A stretch of DNA of 13,029 bases from the NCBI GenBank assembly GCA_000715855.1, contig KL571217.1, positions 1-13,029 on the forward strand, in the 5' to 3' direction. The position numbers were made by a program, and so were the translations under genes. Below, one piece after another: positions 12,635 to 13,029 of this stretch (its first letter is position 1; every line of letters begins with the position of its first letter). A model generated the notes under the pieces. The model saw only the letters and a program-made list of their open reading frames with translations. It ran no database searches and was not told where the DNA came from. The DNA is from Actinoplanes liguriensis. GTDB taxonomy: Bacteria > Actinomycetota > Actinomycetes > Mycobacteriales > Micromonosporaceae.

Positions 12635-13029
12635 CAGCCTCCGAAGACGCCCCTGACCCAGTTGAACGCGTCCATCACCCATTCGGTCTGCTGCAGGAAG
12701 GTGAAGCCGACGCCGGCCAGGTAGAGCCCGGTGACCATGTGCGCGCCGCGCGCGGTGTGGCGCACCCGGTTCAGATAGCGCTCCAGGACCAGGCGGCCGA
12801 CGAGCCGGGCGAGCGCGAAGACGCCCACGCCGACCAGCAGCGTGATCACGAACACCACCACCGGGGTGCCCAGGTCGCCGCCTCCGGAGAGCGCCCAGAT
12901 GCCCCAGCAGACGAACGCGAACAACACGGCCGCGGTGCTCCACTCGCCGCCGCGGCGCAACTGACGCAGATGCCAGCCGAGGCTGTGCTGCTCACGCGGC
13001 GCGGAGGCGCCCGGCCAGCCGGTGCCGGT
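12634..13029 (-). CDS. Membrane protein of unknown function (5' end beyond window)
   Basis: The frame ends with TGA at 12634-12636 and stays open to the window edge, giving at least 131 residues. The start therefore lies outside; the in-frame TTG at 12960 is not needed. The visible part begins with a basic cytosolic stretch (REQHSLGWHLRQLRRGGEW), then two hydrophobic helices (STAAVLFAFVCWGIWAL and TPVVVFVITLLVGVGVFALA) separated by a short glycine-rich turn, a basic loop (RLVLERYLNRVRHTARGAH), and a weaker hydrophobic segment (MVTGLYLAGVGFTFLQ) before the end VRGVFGG. I do not recognise the family. It is convergent with the hydrolase operon, with which it shares the terminator. Confidence 0.7.
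   Translation of the reverse strand, partial: TGTGWPGASAPREQHSLGWHLRQLRRGGEWSTAAVLFAFVCWGIWALSGGGDLGTPVVVFVITLLVGVGVFALARLVGRLVLERYLNRVRHTARGAHMVTGLYLAGVGFTFLQQTEWVMDAFNWVRGVFGG

Noticed and set aside
1..13029. CRISPR array, insertion sequence or integrase gene
   Set aside because: No spaced direct repeats of CRISPR type, no transposase motifs and no tyrosine or serine recombinase signature were seen. I also found no second copy of the tRNA 3' end by eye.

Overview
The window is chromosomal DNA of a high-GC actinomycete. GC-rich third codon positions, many GTG starts, stop-start overlaps and the protein families present fit Micromonosporaceae or an Actinoplanes-like organism. The genus is my inference; no marker gene proves it.

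Left edge (1-502): the first 18 bases read as the 3' end of a tRNA-Gly gene, a common integration site. After it come about 480 bases with no convincing gene and only scraps of broken reading frame on the minus strand. Then an AraC-family regulator (minus, 503-1324) is divergent from a DUF1579-like protein (plus, 1399-1896). Their 74-bp gap carries regulator-type half-sites.

Centre (1893-7423, all minus strand): the most unusual part. It is a translationally coupled three-gene cassette: a winged-helix protein; a very large two-ATPase protein (N-terminal AAA/STAND-type P-loop plus C-terminal HerA/DUF87 P-loop); and an AIPR-family protein (abortive infection phage resistance) with a PD-(D/E)XK-like nuclease motif at its N-terminus. 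This looks like an anti-phage or anti-plasmid system of the HerA-plus-nuclease kind, but I cannot match it to a named system. It is damaged in two places. The HerA domain is broken by a frame change with probable loss of about 20 codons near 4480. The AIPR gene is frameshifted by a perfect 14-bp tandem duplication at 2126-2159. Removing one repeat unit in silico restores an intact 572-aa protein whose stop meets the convergent neighbour's stop in a shared CTAG.

Next (7548-8402): an ArsR-type repressor and an AHSA1/SRPBCC protein, overlapping by ATGA, behind an apparently leaderless promoter with a perfect 8-bp inverted-repeat operator. A small hairpin and a possible 34-aa membrane peptide follow.

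Right (8567-12555): a GntR/FCD regulator followed by a tight operon of two isochorismatase-like cysteine hydrolases (the first very like biuret hydrolase), an NCS2/AzgA-type permease and an AtzH-like (DUF3225) protein. Together they suggest uptake and hydrolysis of a small nitrogen-rich amide (biuret, triuret, carboxybiuret or a purine-derived ureide). A 71-nt hairpin separates this operon from a convergent membrane-protein gene that runs off the right edge.
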